Source of the DNA: Dolomedes plantarius
Lineage: Eukaryota; Arthropoda; Arachnida; Araneae; Dolomedidae
NCBI GenBank assembly: GCA_907164885.2
Contig: OU015501.1
Location: 64,598,693-64,662,692, forward strand
Direction: 5' to 3'
Length of the DNA: 64,000 nt
Shown: in pieces, positions 21,540 through 31,322 of the stretch
How positions within the stretch are numbered: the stretch's first letter is position 1
Layout of the letters: each line of letters opens with the position of its first letter
Translations under genes and position numbers: made by a program
The notes under the pieces: generated by a model
Databases searched by the model: none
What the model was told of the DNA's origin: nothing
Seen by the model: only the letters and a program-made list of their open reading frames with translations

Positions 21540-24500
21540 ATGGGTTCTCTTATTCGTGCAAAGAAAGAGGACTTAGTTAACCTCGCTATAGAAATGAGTT
21601 GTGAGGTAGATTTGGGAATGCTGAAGCTTGAGATAATCAAAAAAATTGAAAGTTCAGCAGATTACAATGTAAAATTGGCTGAAGGGTTGTTAGCTGAAAT
21701 TATGGAGACCCGTATAGAAAACGAGCAACGAGAGCGGGAAGAACGGTTAGCCCGGCAAAAACGGGAAGATGAATTAGCTCAACAAGAACGGGAGGATAGG
21801 TTAGCTCAACAAGAGCGAGAGTTTGAGCTAGCCAAATTAAGACTGAGTAGGGAAGCCCCCCAAGAAAGCCCGTCTGTTAGTCCTCCGAGACCTGCGGGAC
21901 ACTCATTAAGGCACATAATGCAAAAATTCGACCCGGAAGAAACTGATATAAGCCTGTACCTTTGCCTTTTTGAACGCCAGGCACAGCATTTAAAAATACC
22001 GGAAGCTGAATGGTCAGGCAGTTTAATTAGCCTGTTACCATTATCAGTAGCGGCCATTGTGTTACGGGAAAAAGTCGAGGACACACAAAAATATTCCCAT
22101 GTTAAGAGCGTGCTTCTCGAGCGATTCAGGCTCAGTCCTGAAGCTTTTCGTCAGAAGTTTGTTAGACACCAGCGTAAGCCAGGAACCCTATGGAAAGATT
22201 ATCTTTTCGAAATAAAGACGTATTTCGAAGGTTGGTTAGAGGGTCTCGGTGTTACAACTTTTGAATCGTTAAAAGATCTCTTTCTGGTCGACCAATTAAA
22301 ACGGAAAATGGGAAGTGAAATCCGGGAGCAAAATATAAGGGATTGGGAGAATTACACGTCCCCTGAAACCTTGGTCAAAGACGCGGATCAGTTTGAGCTT
22401 ATCAGAAAAACAGGTAAGCCCCCCAACCAGCCGAAGAAATTCGAGGGACGCGCGCCCGACCAACGTAAAATGTTTGGGGCTGTAAAAACGGGAGAGAAAG
22501 TTGAAAAATCCCCCGAACAACACGAACCCGAACGAAATTTAGATAAGGTGAGCTCCCCTCGCCCAAAAGAAAACCGCCGTAAAGAATGGAACCATAAAGA
22601 GTTCGACAAAAGGCGTGTGACAGACATTAAGTGCTATTTTTGCCACGAGGTCGGGCATGTTAGGCCCCAGTGTCCGTTATTAACAAAAAAAGAAGAGGTT
22701 AACTCCATAGGTGCCGATTTGGAAATCACAGATCCCTTAAAACCATATGTGAGTATAGGGACTGTGAACGGCCAGGTATGTGAGATACTTAGAGATACGG
22801 GTAGTACGATTGATCTGGTTTGTAAAAGATTTATTTCGCCCGACGACTACCTCGGCGAAACAGTCTGGCTCACTCAGCCGTTAGACACTCGTGCCATTAA
22901 CGTGCCCCTAGCGCGCGTAATTCTGAACTCCCAGTATGGAAATATAACAACAAAGGCCTGTGTCATTAGCGACAGGTCAAATCAACAAAGATACATACTG
23001 GGAAATCAAACGGCAGCTCTTCTAAGACAGGGTCAACAAAACTCTAAGAGCATGCAAATCAATGCAATAACGCGCTCGCGTTCCAAATGTCAAGAGAGCT
23101 GTACACAGACACTTCAGTCAAACGATTCTCTTCGAGAGCGTTCGGACAATAGTCCCTCAGATGGGGAGTCAATCGTTTTGACACAACTGGAAAGGGAGGA
23201 ACAGGCGAAATTGTTAGTTTTACCCCCCCTCGACCGCGAAGACCCAGCGTTGAGTCTATTAAATGTTTCCCCAGAGAAATTCGCAGACGCACAGCGGGAA
23301 TGTGTAGAATTGGCCGCATTGTTAAAAAAAGTCGAAAGTCCAAGTCAAACCGGCGAGAAGGGTTATGTAGTGATAAACGGGTTATTGTGTAAACAACAGA
23401 GGGATCACTTTGGGGATACACGAAGTCCTTTAGTTGTCCCACAGGTATTCAGGGAGAAACTGTTGTATGGAAAAAACCTACGAACACCCGAAGTTTTATT
23501 GTACGAAGGTTGGATGGGAGGTTGTGAGGAAGAGAGACCCGTGACAGAGCACGTCCTTACCCTAGTGAATAGATTAAAAAGAGCGCGAGAATTAGCTGCT
23601 CAGAAAATGGGTGAAGAACAATCTAAGCGTAAGGAAGCGTATGATAAGAGCGCAGTTAAAAGGCATTTCGAGGTTGGAGATTTAGTTCTGATTTTCTCTT
23701 TATCTCGACCTAGCAAAATGGCGCCGAAGTGGATAGGCCCAGCGAAAATTGAAGCTCGCATATCCGAGACGAATTATCGAGTGCAAACTCCCGGACCTAG
23801 ACAGAAATCCAGCATTTACCATATTAATATGCTGAAGCCCTATATCAGGCGTCCCGAAACTATAAATTGGGTTTATGAAGGTAAAGTCGAAATTGGTACT
23901 GAGGATGATTTCGCAATCCACGTTTTTGAAACCGGTGCTACCGATTTCGATTACGAGGAGATTGTGCGCGAGAGCGAACTTGACGCTCGTCTAAATCTCA
24001 CTCAAAAAAGGGAATTAAAGAAATTATTGTGTCGCCATGCAAATATTTTTTCTAATAACCCAGGAAAAACCGAGAAAGTTACGCATGACATAGAGCTGAT
24101 CTCGGATAAGGTCGTTAGGTCTAGACCATACAAAACGTCACACCGACAGAACGAAATCTTGAAGTTGGAGATTGACAAAATGTTAAAATTAGGAGTGATA
24201 CAAGTAGGTGAGTCTGATTATACCTCGCCTATCATTTTGGTAGAAACCGATGGTCGTGAACCGAGACCCTGTATTGATTATCGTAGGTTGAACGAAATAA
24301 TTCGCACCGAATATTACCCCCTCCCCAACATAGAGGAAAGGGTTGAACAAGTTGCAGGATCTGATTTCATAACAATACTCGATCTTGCAAAGGGGTATTG
24401 GCAAATCCCCTTGACAGAAAGGGCCCAACGCATTGCGGCTTTTGTCACCTCATTCGGGACATTCAGGCCTTTGCGGATGCCTTTCGGGCTTAAAAACGCA

Positions 24501-25373
24501 CCTTTCTTTTTCAGTAAGCTCATGGCTGACGTCCTAAATGGGTGTGAGGAGTATGCCGTTCCATATATCGACGACATCGCGATATTTTCTAAGACCTGGG
24601 ACGAGCATCTGAAGCATTTAGATATCGTGTTAAGTCGTGTAGCGCAAGCGCAGCTCACAATCAAATCATCGAAATGTCGGTTCGCCCAAAACCATGTAAA
24701 ATACTTGGGGCACATGGTCGGCGGAGGTTATCGAAATCCCGCCGAATTAAAGGTAAAATGCATTAGGGAATTTCCCCGGCCAGAGACAAAGACGAGTATT
24801 CGGGCATTTCTGGGTCTCACTGGGTATTACGCGCACTATATTCCAAATTATTCTATGATAGCGGCCCCCTTAACCGATGCGTTAAAGGGACGGGAGAAAC
24901 GCGCGGCGGTTGTGTGGGACGAAGCTTGCGAGGCAGCGTTCACCACTCTGAAAGACGCTCTTATAAAAACACCTGTGCTACGAGCTCCTGATTTTACTGT
25001 TCCATTTATTGTCCAAACGGACGCATCCGATCTGGGAGCCGGGGTAGTGTTGGCCCAACAAATAGGTGATAAGGAACATCCTATCCTGTACCTGAGTAGG
25101 AAGTTCTCTGAGCCCGAAAGGAAATACAGCACCACAGAGAAAGAGTGCTTGGCGATCATATTCGCGTTAAAAAAACTTCACTACTATCTGGACGGAAGCG
25201 AATTCAAAATCGTGACCGACCATAACCCATTGGTATGGCTCAAGAAGAATGCCAGTTCAAATGGCCGTCTTTTTCGGTGGCAACTTATGTTGCAGCAATT
25301 TTGTTTTCGGGTAGAACACAAGCCGGGAAGACAGAATACAAACGCTGACGCTTTAAGCAGATACATTCCTTAA
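21540..25373 (+). CDS. Gag-Pol polyprotein, Gmr1-like, lacking the integrase core
   Basis: One uninterrupted 1277-residue frame encodes gag and pol without a frameshift. Residues 60-105 are a charged, repetitive coiled coil (RLAQQERE). Residues about 190-285 resemble a SCAN-like gag capsid region. A CX2CX4HX4C zinc knuckle lies at 365-378. The aspartic protease motif DTGS starts at 419. Residues about 580-642 match the integrase N-terminal lead-in, and about 643-765 match its C-terminal GPY/F region (KWIGP at 730-734). The HHCC finger and DDE core expected between are absent, with the junction near residue 642 (REKLL/YGKNLR). Reverse transcriptase follows, with YIDD at 1009-1012. RNase H has its first Asp near 1161 (QTDASD) and the ORF ends ADALSRYIP. 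The ATG is the first in frame after a long leader. Confidence 0.93.
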   Translation: MGSLIRAKKEDLVNLAIEMSCEVDLGMLKLEIIKKIESSADYNVKLAEGLLAEIMETRIENEQREREERLARQKREDELAQQEREDRLAQQEREFELAKLRLSREAPQESPSVSPPRPAGHSLRHIMQKFDPEETDISLYLCLFERQAQHLKIPEAEWSGSLISLLPLSVAAIVLREKVEDTQKYSHVKSVLLERFRLSPEAFRQKFVRHQRKPGTLWKDYLFEIKTYFEGWLEGLGVTTFESLKDLFLVDQLKRKMGSEIREQNIRDWENYTSPETLVKDADQFELIRKTGKPPNQPKKFEGRAPDQRKMFGAVKTGEKVEKSPEQHEPERNLDKVSSPRPKENRRKEWNHKEFDKRRVTDIKCYFCHEVGHVRPQCPLLTKKEEVNSIGADLEITDPLKPYVSIGTVNGQVCEILRDTGSTIDLVCKRFISPDDYLGETVWLTQPLDTRAINVPLARVILNSQYGNITTKACVISDRSNQQRYILGNQTAALLRQGQQNSKSMQINAITRSRSKCQESCTQTLQSNDSLRERSDNSPSDGESIVLTQLEREEQAKLLVLPPLDREDPALSLLNVSPEKFADAQRECVELAALLKKVESPSQTGEKGYVVINGLLCKQQRDHFGDTRSPLVVPQVFREKLLYGKNLRTPEVLLYEGWMGGCEEERPVTEHVLTLVNRLKRARELAAQKMGEEQSKRKEAYDKSAVKRHFEVGDLVLIFSLSRPSKMAPKWIGPAKIEARISETNYRVQTPGPRQKSSIYHINMLKPYIRRPETINWVYEGKVEIGTEDDFAIHVFETGATDFDYEEIVRESELDARLNLTQKRELKKLLCRHANIFSNNPGKTEKVTHDIELISDKVVRSRPYKTSHRQNEILKLEIDKMLKLGVIQVGESDYTSPIILVETDGREPRPCIDYRRLNEIIRTEYYPLPNIEERVEQVAGSDFITILDLAKGYWQIPLTERAQRIAAFVTSFGTFRPLRMPFGLKNAPFFFSKLMADVLNGCEEYAVPYIDDIAIFSKTWDEHLKHLDIVLSRVAQAQLTIKSSKCRFAQNHVKYLGHMVGGGYRNPAELKVKCIREFPRPETKTSIRAFLGLTGYYAHYIPNYSMIAAPLTDALKGREKRAAVVWDEACEAAFTTLKDALIKTPVLRAPDFTVPFIVQTDASDLGAGVVLAQQIGDKEHPILYLSRKFSEPERKYSTTEKECLAIIFALKKLHYYLDGSEFKIVTDHNPLVWLKKNASSNGRLFRWQLMLQQFCFRVEHKPGRQNTNADALSRYIP

Positions 25374-25621
25374 ACGTCCGCGAATTACCTAGATTTGTAA
25401 ATGTAGTAACCTAGAGAATTAATTGTTAGTACCATGAATTTATTTGTGTTTGTATTTAGTAATCCAGTTAGTGCATGTGTACGTACTTGTTAGAATTGTG
25501 TATTTTTTTTTTTGTGTAGTAGAAAAAAAAACTGTTGGAACTGGTACATTAGATAGCAGAATTGGGAACCACCCACACGAAACGTTGGTTTTCAATATGC
25601 AACCACATTGAAAACTTTAAC
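25374..25621 (+). other. 3' untranslated part of the LTR element
   Basis: About 250 bp between the pol stop and the purine-rich tract. It holds a T-rich run and an A-rich run near 25505-25532 and no envelope-like frame. Confidence 0.7.
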
Positions 25622-25634
25622 GGCAGGGGGGTTA
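25622..25634 (+). other. Polypurine tract
   Basis: GGCAGGGGGGTTA directly abuts the TG of the 3' LTR. This is the expected plus-strand primer site. Confidence 0.7.
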
Positions 25635-26720
25635 TGTAGAGTATTGCATTTCAACCTCTCCGTTAACAAAAGAAATTCTTCTATCTCGGCCTGAGACACT
25701 TCAAAAGATTTCCGACGGCTTGGGTGGCAATATGCTGACAGCAATTTTCCTTTTGTTCATCCGATAGACTTGTTCCACAGGACCTCAGGGGACGTGGTCA
25801 TTTTTCTTGATTTAGTCATCGCCACCGGGCGACGCCGCTGGTATTTATTATAAATGACAGGAGACCCCCCAGGTGCTTTCATTCATGAACTATCAATTGT
25901 TAAGCAGCATCCTGGAGGCGTCGCGTGCCTAAACAAAAGGACTCGTGCCTTTCGCATTTTACCGAAGCGGCCCTTTTGAGACTCTTTGAAGTGGCTTGGA
26001 GGACAAACTAAAAAGGCGGCCGCTTTAGACCCGGGGAAAATATTTCATTATCGCCCCAGGAAACCCATTTCCGTTGCTCACTTGTTCTAGATCGTTCGAC
26101 TTTCTGGAGAGTGATGCAATATCCGGTGGAGGTCTTCTATAAAAAGAGAATGGACCCCTCAGTCGAGGCTTGCGTCTTTTTAGTTCCTGACACGTAGCGG
26201 ATCCAGTTCTAAGAGCAGCCGGGTTTGCCGCCCTTATCGGTTCAGCGTCCCTTGTGACTGTTTTGCAGCGACGATCTAGTTCCTGCAGGAGTAAACATAC
26301 TCCACTAATTTGTCGGAGACCAGTCTTCGTGGAAGGAGCCTTTGCTACCTTATTTTCCAGTGAGGAGTCCTTTCTCCTTAATTTAATAATTTCATCGCTA
26401 CCGGGTGCGTGCAGTGATCACCGCCGTTGATATTATTGGGGAGCCCTTTCCCGTCAGGAGAAGTGCCGTTTCTTCATCATTGAAGCAGAGCCAGTTCTGC
26501 TAGCCTAGCGGACTTCTGTGTTCTTACTCCGCCCCACGCCGATAAAATCGAGTGTGATTACCTACGTTACGAAGTTCATCTTACATCTGTGCAGTGTACA
26601 TATCGCATCATCATCAATTTGATTAATAAATTGCATTTGTTTTGTTTATGTAATGAGTGATGTATACCTGGTGTGTTTAAATCATCTTCTGGTTGACACT
26701 ACGAACCTCAGTTCGCTACA
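25635..26720 (+). repeat. 3' LTR
   Basis: 1086 bp, essentially identical to the 5' LTR apart from one extra T near 26262. It is followed by the GTAT target duplication. Confidence 0.95.
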
Positions 26721-26724
26721 GTAT

Positions 26725-26984
26725 GATCTACACGCTAGTATAATCACGAATTCGAAATCACTCAGCACTGACACAGGGAAGGCCTATACTCTCAGGTTTG
26801 TAAATTGGATAGTAAAGCTACAAGAATAGAACATTAAAATTAAATATGCGGCAGGGAAAGGAAATGAAGTAGATTAAGAACGTCAGCTAATATATTTTGA
26901 GTATTTGTTTTTAAGTTCTCTCTGAAGGAAGAAGCGAACGCCCACGGATTAATATTTAAGGTCAAAAAAGTTAATGTAGTTGAA
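26725..26984. other. Short non-coding stretch
   Basis: I see nothing recognisable here. It may be part of the same old repeat as the relic downstream. Confidence 0.4.
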
Positions 26985-27340
26985 AAGTGTTATGATGTGA
27001 AAGTGTCGTTCAGAATTTAACATAGCCCATGGAGGTTCCATTGATATTAACCAGCATTTAAGATCAGAAAAATATAAAAATTCCGATCTTGCTGCCGCTA
27101 CAAGTTCTTCATTGATTAATTTTTTAAGAAAACGGATTCACCAACTTCGAAAGATCTGGAAATTGCTGAAGCGGAAGGCGTCTGGGCTTATCACATGGTG
27201 CAAGGGAACCACAATTTTCGATCTAACTATTGTGCTTTAAGTTAATCTAAACATGTTTTGAGCAAAAATTTGGATGTGTCGGACAAAGACAAAAGCTATT
27301 GTTGCAAATGAGTTAGCGCCAATACACACTAAAAATGAAA
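26985..27340 (+). pseudogene. BED-finger / hAT-like transposase relic
   Basis: In shifting frames the plus strand reads KCRSEFNIAHGGSIDINQHL, then LEIAEAEGVWAYHMVQGNH, then CRTKTKAIVANELAPIHT. I recognise this order as a BED-type zinc-finger protein related to hAT transposases that is common in animal repeats. The expected Cys/His spacing is only partly kept. At least two frameshifts and no clear start or end make it a short, dead N-terminal fragment. The family assignment rests on memory of similar proteins and is moderate. Confidence 0.5.
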
Positions 27341-27618
27341 AATTAAACACACTAAAAATTCTGTTTTGCGTAGGTTACCAAAACACAAGTATGAATCGAA
27401 TAAGTAGAAAATACTTCAGGGCCCCAATTTTTCAACATTTTTCCTAAACGAGTACGGTTTTGTACTGCACGAGAATATCTGGTGCACTGTAAGAGTGATT
27501 GGCGTAACTCTGCGCGCTCATTTCAAGATAGCGCAAGCACAGTTTGTATACATGCGATCAACAAGAGACCAGGATACTGTGGCAGTGAGAAAGAAAGTTA
27601 GTTGTTGGCGTTATTATA

Positions 27619-28833
27619 CACTGAAGTGCCACTGAATTAGGGATAGCAAAGCCTATGCAAATTGTGTAGCGCTGCGCATCATGTATGCGCAAGTGAGGGC
27701 GCTGTGGTAACTGCATATATATCACGTACTGTGGTTGTTCTGAATTAGTTGTTGGAATTGCCAGTATGGGTAAACTGCCTGATTTAGACGCCTTCGATCG
27801 CGGACAAATCGTAGGTGCGCGACGCATGCGCCATTCAATTTCCGAAATCGTCAGACAGCTAGGATTTTCAAGGTCGACAGTGTCAAGAGTATACCAAGAA
27901 TACATGGATGGTGGAAAAAAAACTAGCGATCGGGCAAACTGCAAAGGACAATTAGCCTTGACAGTGCGTGGTGAGAGACGGCTCAGGCGTATTGTACGTA
28001 GCGAAGCCAAACATTAGCTCAAATTACCACCCAGTTTAATGACGGTGCCAGTCGTACAGTCAGTAAACGGACTGTGCAACGCTCGCTTCACCGTATGGGT
28101 TTCGGGAGCCGTCGACCTACGAGAGTACCATTGCTCTATACTCGCCATCGGGCTGCACGTCTTGCCTGGGCAAGAGAGCATAGAGAGTGGAGTGTAGAGG
28201 ACTGGAAACGAGTAGCATGGAGTGATGAGTCTCGATTCCGACTACTTAACGCCGACGGGAGGCTGAGAATATGGCGTCAGGCTCATGAAGTCATGGATCC
28301 TGCATGACTGGCTGGAACTGTACAAGGGCATGGTGGCTCAATCATGGTCTGGGGTGTTTTTTCGTGGCACAGTTTGGGATCTTTGGTGCGTATACCAACC
28401 TCCCTCAATGCAATTCGGTACGTAGAGTTGCTGGGTGATCACCTCCATCCGTTTATGCTGTTCTGTTATCCGCACGGTAATGAGTTTTCCAGCAAGACAA
28501 CTGTACCTCTCACAAGTCTCGGTTGGCTACTGGATGGTTGGATGAGCATTCCTCTGAGTTCTCTTTCATGAATTGGCCACCTAGAAGCCCAGACTTAAAT
28601 CCTATTGAGCATCTTTGGGATGTTTTGGAGCAAGACGTGAAAGTCCATCACACAGCACCAAAGAACCTTACTGAATTATGGACAGCTTTAGCCAATATTT
28701 GGCAAGCCATTCCTGTGGAACGTTTCCAGAAACTTGTTGAATCTATGCCTCGTCGTGTGGCAGCCGTTATCAAGGCCAATTTAGGCCCAACTCGTTACTA
28801 GGTAGGTATCCCTAATTCAGTGGCACGTCAGTG
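27619..28833 (+). mobile_element. Tc1-like element, DD36E type
   Basis: The ends CACTGAAGTGCCACTGAATT and the reverse complement of the right end differ at one base within the first 27, with TA outside both (27617-27618, 28834-28835). The element is 1215 bp and carries one decayed transposase. Confidence 0.9.
27766..28801 (+). pseudogene. Tc1-like (DD36E) transposase, disabled
   Basis: ATG at 27766 starts MGKLPDLDAFDRGQIVGARR, a helix-turn-helix with FSRSTVSRVYQEY. A frame change near 28005-28015 leads to QTLAQITTQFND. The first Asp is in AWSDESRFRLL. A TGA at 28305-28307 follows HEVMDPA. A second frame change, consistent with loss of one G near 28482, precedes QQDNCTSH with the second Asp (codon 28496-28498). 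The Glu of SPDLNPIEHLWD is at 28607-28609, exactly 36 residues later. The C-terminus is PRRVAAVIKANLGPTRY, with stop TAG at 28799-28801. Two frameshifts and one stop make it inactive. The spacing fits the DD36E branch known from animals. Confidence 0.88.
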
Positions 28834-28849
28834 TATATTATTTTATTAA

Positions 28850-30154
28850 TGATGATTAGAATTTTTTGATTTTGAATTCATTGCTTTGCTTGTGGTTAGT
28901 ACATTGATTAATTGTTGTGATTCCCAATTGATAGAAATAACTCTGGTTTACACTGACAAATTAATTTATTGATTATTAAAACACATAAATAATACGCTAC
29001 AAGTTACTAAATATTTCCTCTGGCATCTGCACATTACTCACAACTTCTTTACTACTAAATTAATTCTCTACGACACATATATTTAATTCATTCAATTATT
29101 ATCACAATATTTCGTACTTCATCTACACATATTACTCTCAACTTCATTACTACTAAATTAATTCATATATATAAGCATAACATCATATTAATTCAATTGT
29201 TTTTTTACGAATTATCGGTCATCTCCTTAACATAGGAGACCGATACTCAATAACATCCTCAATACCATCCCAATACTCAATAACATCCTCATCGCACTCT
29301 ATATTAATTATTAAGGCTACACACTGAGAAGCAATGTCAGCAATATAAAAAGGACCAAAGTTGGTACCTCGAAAGATGACTGTTGGATCACTATGGGCAG
29401 CTGGCACTCGTAATGACGAACTTCGTTGTATTTATCATCGCACGGAACTAGGGCACTTTCTTCGTCTGGTATAAGGCTCCGTCAATCATGGCAGACACTC
29501 TATACGGGACACTGGGGCACTGTCCTCATCGGTTCTCTAACTCTTTCACTCCTTGCAGACCCTCAACACGGGACACTGGGCGCTCGAAAACTTCTATCTC
29601 CAAACTTCTAACTCACTCTCCTCATAGGTATATGTGCCTTGACACCACTTCTATATCTAAAACCTCTGATTAACTCTCCTTCTTAGGTTATCTGTGCCTT
29701 CACACTATTTCTCATTTCATATTATTTTCTTCTTAATGTTGACTCCGCCTCTTACAATTTCCAATGGTCATATTATTACCATGCCATCGCCATTCATCCG
29801 TGGCTGCCTCTTCTCAATCCCCTTTTCACCAATGCGCATCGAGGGCGGGATTTATAAAATTCTCCCCCTAATTTAACTTTTTCCCACGCTTAAGGCTTCC
29901 GGGTGGTCTGTTTTATAGCCATCATAAATTTAGTGTTCCCTTTCTTCTTTTCTTCTATTCGTGCAACTCACTCTCTTGAACTTTTATCTTATATTTCTTG
30001 CTACAATCACAGTCTCTAAATTTCGTTTCGATATATTGCTGGCTTTCTCCCCTTCTCTTTTTATTGCCCGTAATTTGCCATGTTTCTTTCTTACATTTAG
30101 CAATTATTTTACTTCGTCCTGTAATTTTCAATTCTCCTGCCCCTGGCCGTGACA
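28850..30154 (-). other. LTR-like block (possible solo LTR)
   Basis: Read on the minus strand, the block opens TGTCACGGCCAGGGGCAGGA at 30154. It has a TATAAAT-like motif near 29855-29865 and AATAAA-type signals near 28970-28985, and may close in CACAACA near 28913. This resembles an LTR, but I found no matching target duplication, so its limits and nature are uncertain. Short duplicated phrases (GACACTGGGGCAC / GACACTGGGCGC) occur at 29505-29585. Confidence 0.35.
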
Positions 30155-30176
30155 CTACTGTCATGTCCCTATGACA

Positions 30177-30822
30177 GATACTGTACACAAGTAAGTTTCC
30201 TTATCTCTTATAAATTAATTCCTATCAGTCTTTATTTAATACTCGATTCACAGTGACCCTTATTGTGCTATTTTTATATGGTTTAGCGTTTTCATCCAAA
30301 TAGCAATATAAATTTATCAGAATTCAGAGGAAGTTTGAATGTCAGTTAGGGCTAAGTGTCATATATAGGATTAATTCACCAAGTGTTTTGAAAACAAACC
30401 AAATATGATATTTTATGTCAAACTAATAGAAAATAACGCTTATGAAAAACTTCGTTGATATTATTTTGGCTTTCTTTTTTTTCAAAAACTGGACGTTTCA
30501 GAGATTTCCGTAAAATTAAAATTTATTTAAAACTTCTATGTGTATGTAAATTAATATGCATATGTATCTGTATGTATATATAATTTTTCAGTTAATATTT
30601 TTAATTTATGACTTTTTTTAGTTTAAATACATAGCTTATGTTATTGCCTAATTAAACCTTTCTGTTATACTCAATTAAAAACTGCTGTGCAGAACATATT
30701 TGATTTATTTACGACATAACTCAAATGTCTTTTCATAGATACATATTTATTCTGTATATCTCATGAATATTTAGAAAAACATTTCAGTTAGAAGTGTTGT
30801 ATATATGCTAAGTAAATAAAAT
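30177..30822. other. AT-rich stretch without recognisable gene
   Basis: No gene or repeat ends seen. Confidence 0.5.
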
Positions 30823-31322
30823 TGATGGTCATAAAAATAATAATGTAAATGAACGTTGCAGTTAATTATCTAATTATATGTAAAGACTGTAAAAAAGTTT
30901 CACATACAATAACTGTATAGTTATTGTATAATACATTCTAAGTTTCGAGTCCCTTGTTTCAGGGAGTAACGTTTCTGGGTAGCTCATCTGCCTATTTCAC
31001 GGTGACATGACTCTGCCTGTTTCGGGGTGGCATGACTCTGAGTAGCGGATTTGCCTGTTTCAGGGTGTAATGATTTGGGGTAGGGGATTTGCCTGTTTCA
31101 GGTAGGGCAGTAACTTTTTTACAGTCTTTACACATAAATAGATAATTAACTGCAACGTACATTTACAGTATTATTTATATGACCATCATAGCTAATGGAG
31201 CGTCGTCATTTCCTACCCGTGTTAGGTCGAAAAGAGGGGTCAGAACCGGTAGGCTGTATACCCGAAGACATGTCACCCTGAAGCAGGTAGAGATTATATC
31301 AGGATTTCATTTTTAGTGTGTA
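30823..31322 (+). repeat. Foldback-like repeat, copy A
   Basis: About 77 bp at 30823-30899 reappears inverted near 31108-31188, starting TGATGGTCAT and ending ATGACCATCA. Between them are several units built on CCTGTTTCAGG, spaced roughly 38-46 bases. Beyond the inverted end, 31189-31322 continues as in copy B at 38213-38621, which is in opposite orientation. No protein is encoded. GTTTCGAGTCC near 30942 resembles a pol III B box. Confidence 0.75.

Larger units (their letters stand above)
19536..26720 (+). mobile_element. Gmr1-like Ty3/Gypsy LTR retrotransposon, integrase-deleted
   Basis: Two LTRs (19536-20620 and 25635-26720) start TGTAG, end CTACA and are flanked by the 4-bp duplication GTAT (19532-19535, 26721-26724). 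Between them lie a possible primer site, a tandemly duplicated leader, one gag-pol ORF (21540-25373) and a purine-rich tract before the 3' LTR. By eye the LTRs differ only by one T in a T run near 20163/26262, which fits their 1085 and 1086 bp lengths. There is no envelope frame. In pol, integrase remnants precede reverse transcriptase, the order known for Gmr1-like elements and unlike standard Gypsy. The total is 7185 bp. Confidence 0.93.

Noticed and set aside
24000..25373. Intact integrase downstream of RNase H
   Set aside because: The frame stops immediately after ADALSRYIP and only 260 bp of non-coding DNA precede the 3' LTR.
27558..28010. 150-codon frame on the minus strand
   Set aside because: It is antisense to the DD36E transposase and its TIR.
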